A DNA stretch of 64,000 nt, taken from Marinoscillum pacificum. Lineage in GTDB: Bacteria; Bacteroidota; Bacteroidia; Cytophagales; Cyclobacteriaceae. The notes below the pieces were generated by a model. It saw only the letters and a list, made by a program, of their open reading frames with translations. It did no database searches and was not told the origin of the DNA. The stretch's first letter is position 1; each line of letters begins with the position of its first letter. The stretch is from the NCBI RefSeq assembly GCF_024714495.1, contig NZ_JAMZMJ010000017.1, positions 1 to 64,000 of the forward strand. Reading direction: 5' to 3'. The translations under genes and the position numbers were made by a program. This document shows, one piece after another, positions 62,010 through 64,000 of the stretch.

Positions 62010-63050
62010 ATGAAAACTCAAATATTCCTTACACTACTTGTAGTGCTAACCTCTATTGGTTGCGCGCAATCCGAAACGAAAATAGATCCAAACAAGGAAG
62101 TGGTTTGCTTCGTCTATCACCGCTTTGATGATAATCGCTATCCATCTACCAACACCAAAGTTTCCGACTTTAAGTCTCATCTTCAATACCTGAAAGACCA
62201 GGGTTATCAGGTGTTAACTTTTGCGGATGCAATGGACTATATGAACTCAAGCGATCCTGTTCAAAAAACGGCCGTGATCACCATTGATGACGGTTATGAG
62301 AGCTTTTATAAAAATGGATTACCTGTATTGAAAGAATTTGATTTTCCAGCAACGCTATATATCAATACTGAGACGGTTGGCGGGTCTAGCTATATGGATT
62401 GGGATCAAATAAAAGCTGCCGCAGATGCTGGTGTAGAAATTGGAAATCATACCCACTCACATGCATACTTTCTAAATCAACCTGAATCAGAACGATATAG
62501 CAATTTCAAAGATGAACTAAAGTTGACCCAAAAATTGATCAAAGAACATCTTGGATCAACTCCAGAAACCTTTGCTTATCCTTTTGGGGAATTGGATGAC
62601 AAAATGCTGTCCATCGTTAAAGAAATCGGTTTTAAAGGCGCTGCTGCTCAAAACTCAGGTGTGATAGGTGGAAGCACCGATCTATTCAGATGCCCACGCT
62701 TCCCAATGTCAGAAAACTATGCGGCAATTGATAAATTCAAATCCAAGGCTAATATGCATCATCCATTGGTAACAAGTGAATCTCCATTTAGCTTCATAGC
62801 TACAGGAGATCAACCAAAGCTGACCTTGAAAGTATCCGCTGATAGCCCTTTGGCGGGAGCTGTTAACTGCTTCATACAAGGAGCTGAAGCCAAAGTGGAT
62901 AAATCAGAATCTGGTGAAGATGTGGTCATTACGATTACTCCAAAGTCAGACATTTCTTCAAGACGTAGATTTCTGTACACCTTAACCGCTCAGCAGGATG
63001 GCAAATGGTACTGGTACAGTCATCTTTGGATCAATCCAGATGTGCACTAG
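62010..63050 (+). CDS. Polysaccharide deacetylase (NodB-type) lipoprotein
   Basis: 346 residues. The lipobox is SIGC. The NodB domain has VVCFVYHRFDDNRYPSTNT, motif 1 TIDDGY (catalytic Asp and metal Asp), motif 2 HTHSHAYF and motif 3 TFAYPFGELDD. After about 250 a C-terminal beta domain follows (FIATGDQPKLTLKVSADSPL, GKWYWYSHLWINPD). It removes N-acetyl groups from a polysaccharide or peptidoglycan. Probably an operon with the glucosaminidase 8 bp upstream. Confidence 0.9.
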   Translation: MKTQIFLTLLVVLTSIGCAQSETKIDPNKEVVCFVYHRFDDNRYPSTNTKVSDFKSHLQYLKDQGYQVLTFADAMDYMNSSDPVQKTAVITIDDGYESFYKNGLPVLKEFDFPATLYINTETVGGSSYMDWDQIKAAADAGVEIGNHTHSHAYFLNQPESERYSNFKDELKLTQKLIKEHLGSTPETFAYPFGELDDKMLSIVKEIGFKGAAAQNSGVIGGSTDLFRCPRFPMSENYAAIDKFKSKANMHHPLVTSESPFSFIATGDQPKLTLKVSADSPLAGAVNCFIQGAEAKVDKSESGEDVVITITPKSDISSRRRFLYTLTAQQDGKWYWYSHLWINPDVH

Positions 63051-63057
63051 TCTTTTT

Positions 63058-64000
63058 TTAGTCCTCTTCCAGTGTAAAGTCTCCAGTATGATCCTTACTG
63101 GCTACCAAATTGGTAGAAAGGTTGAAAAGGTGCGCCTCTGATTCATAAAAATGCATCATGTAACCTGCTGTATTTACAAAACAAACCATATCTCCTATTT
63201 CTGGATATACAGATAATGTTATCTTTCGTTTGAGTATAATATCCTGTTCCAGACAATAAGCTCCTGTAAAATAAACTGATGTCTCGCGCGGTTTTCTTCC
63301 CTCAGAGTTAGGCAGATAAATGGGGTCCAACAAAAAGTCTGCACTGGAGCTGCACAACTGAGTCCTGTTCATTTCTAAGCCAACAAGAAGGTCACCGTTA
63401 CTATCCTCTTTGCGGGAAATCACTCTTGCTAATGTTATACCACATTGATCCAGTAATGACCTACCTGGCTCCATTCTAAGTTGTATATTCTGATTGCGGA
63501 GTAGGTCACTCACCTTTTGCTCTCCTTTAACCATTTGACTTAATATTCCATCCAAAAAAACAGACTTGGGGTTGCGATTGAAATATGGATAGGTTTTTAA
63601 ACAACCATGCAGCTTTTCATCAATTGATTCGTATCCCAGGCCATTGTTCATAAATGTTATGGGCTCCGCCTTATGTAGAACAGACTTTTTTAGGTGATCA
63701 TCAAAGGCTATCCACTCTTCCTCATCTTCTAAGTAGTTCATGAGCAAACCACCACCTATGTCGATAAATTCAGTTTCTATACCATCCTGTGCTAACAATT
63801 CTGAGAGATCTAACGTCTGCAAAATAGCCTGCACACGCTGATCGATAGAATAACCATTCAGGTGAAAATGAAACCCCTTGAAATCAAAGCATTTGTTTGA
63901 ATGAATCTCTTTCACAACAGCCAAAGCAGAAGTTATATCAAACCCAAACCTACTGTACAGCTTTTGCCCATTCCAATCAAAGCCACTAATACGAACACCA
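63058..64000 (-). CDS. PLP-dependent decarboxylase-like enzyme (Y4yA family), cut by the window edge
   Basis: Minus-strand gene, open to the right edge; the start lies beyond 64000. Visible: SGFDWNGQKLYSRFGFDITS, FHFHLNGYSIDQR, IDIGGG (PLP phosphate-binding strand of the alanine racemase/ornithine decarboxylase fold III), MEPGRSLLDQCGITLARV and CFVNTAGYMMHFYESEAHLF at the C-terminus. These match the Y4yA subfamily rather than LysA itself. A role in siderophore-like or secondary metabolite assembly is typical of the subfamily, but the neighbours outside the window are needed to tell. Confidence 0.78.
   Translation of the reverse strand, partial: GVRISGFDWNGQKLYSRFGFDITSALAVVKEIHSNKCFDFKGFHFHLNGYSIDQRVQAILQTLDLSELLAQDGIETEFIDIGGGLLMNYLEDEEEWIAFDDHLKKSVLHKAEPITFMNNGLGYESIDEKLHGCLKTYPYFNRNPKSVFLDGILSQMVKGEQKVSDLLRNQNIQLRMEPGRSLLDQCGITLARVISRKEDSNGDLLVGLEMNRTQLCSSSADFLLDPIYLPNSEGRKPRETSVYFTGAYCLEQDIILKRKITLSVYPEIGDMVCFVNTAGYMMHFYESEAHLFNLSTNLVASKDHTGDFTLEED

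Overview
The window is chromosomal DNA from a Bacteroidota bacterium, most likely a marine or soil member of the Cytophagales (inference). The evidence is a giant secreted protein with a C-terminal type IX secretion sorting domain (34984-38961), Bacteroidota-specific small proteins (DUF4295 at 40653-40808, DUF5522 at 44674-44829), many signal peptides ending in AQ, and promoters of the Bacteroidota type (TAnnTTTG at -7 with TTG about 20 bp upstream, best seen before rpmG). No tRNA, rRNA, CRISPR array, intact insertion sequence or prophage was recognised.

Layout. 1-8450 is an accessory region. It starts with REP-like repeats, followed by a roughly 1,500-residue secreted protein with an internal zinc-protease motif and a C-terminal PD-(D/E)xK-like nuclease module. 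After it come two pairs of paralogous putative immunity genes separated by repeated 5' fragments of a vsr (mismatch endonuclease) gene. 8449-11595 is a PadR regulator with a large FtsX/MacB-type permease. 11600-12377 holds a decayed MORN-repeat pseudogene and hairpin repeats. 12378-15390 encodes two secreted proteins on the minus strand. 15663-18200 is the B12-dependent ribonucleotide reductase NrdJ. 18369-24258 carries mostly envelope proteins: an LA_2272-type surface protein, an ATGA-coupled operon of two lipoproteins and an outer-membrane protein, and a DM13 lipoprotein with a porin-like protein. 24503-26694 is an OmpR-type two-component system, divergent from the DM13 operon, with clear candidate operator repeats. 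26737-39352 holds a DMT exporter, a SRPBCC/GyrI protein, a hydrolase-OsmC fusion, DUF6134/DUF697 proteins and the T9SS cargo protein.

39450-46154 is a housekeeping block: ftsY, DUF4295, rpmG, two secreted or periplasmic peptidases (M24 and M1), rpmB, DUF5522 and divergent rocD. 46478-48982 is a methyl-accepting chemotaxis protein. 49113-57633 is a striking array of four consecutive TPR-sensor histidine kinases followed by a single NarL/LuxR response regulator. Kinases 1 and 2 share an almost identical catalytic half on different sensor halves. A frameshifted TauE/SafE exporter follows at once. The right end has secreted proteins, a short protein that looks like a cut-down SecA motor fragment (60580-61164), a peptidoglycan pair (Bax-type glucosaminidase and polysaccharide deacetylase), and a PLP decarboxylase-like gene cut by the window edge.

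The most promising undescribed items are the vsr-fragment/immunity cassette array (5164-8063), the stand-alone SecA-derived protein (60580-61164), the four-kinase/one-regulator array with homogenised kinase cores, and an 11-bp inverted repeat that contains the start codon of the LA_2272-type gene (18326-18371). All functional calls come from reading motifs by eye. No database search was possible.
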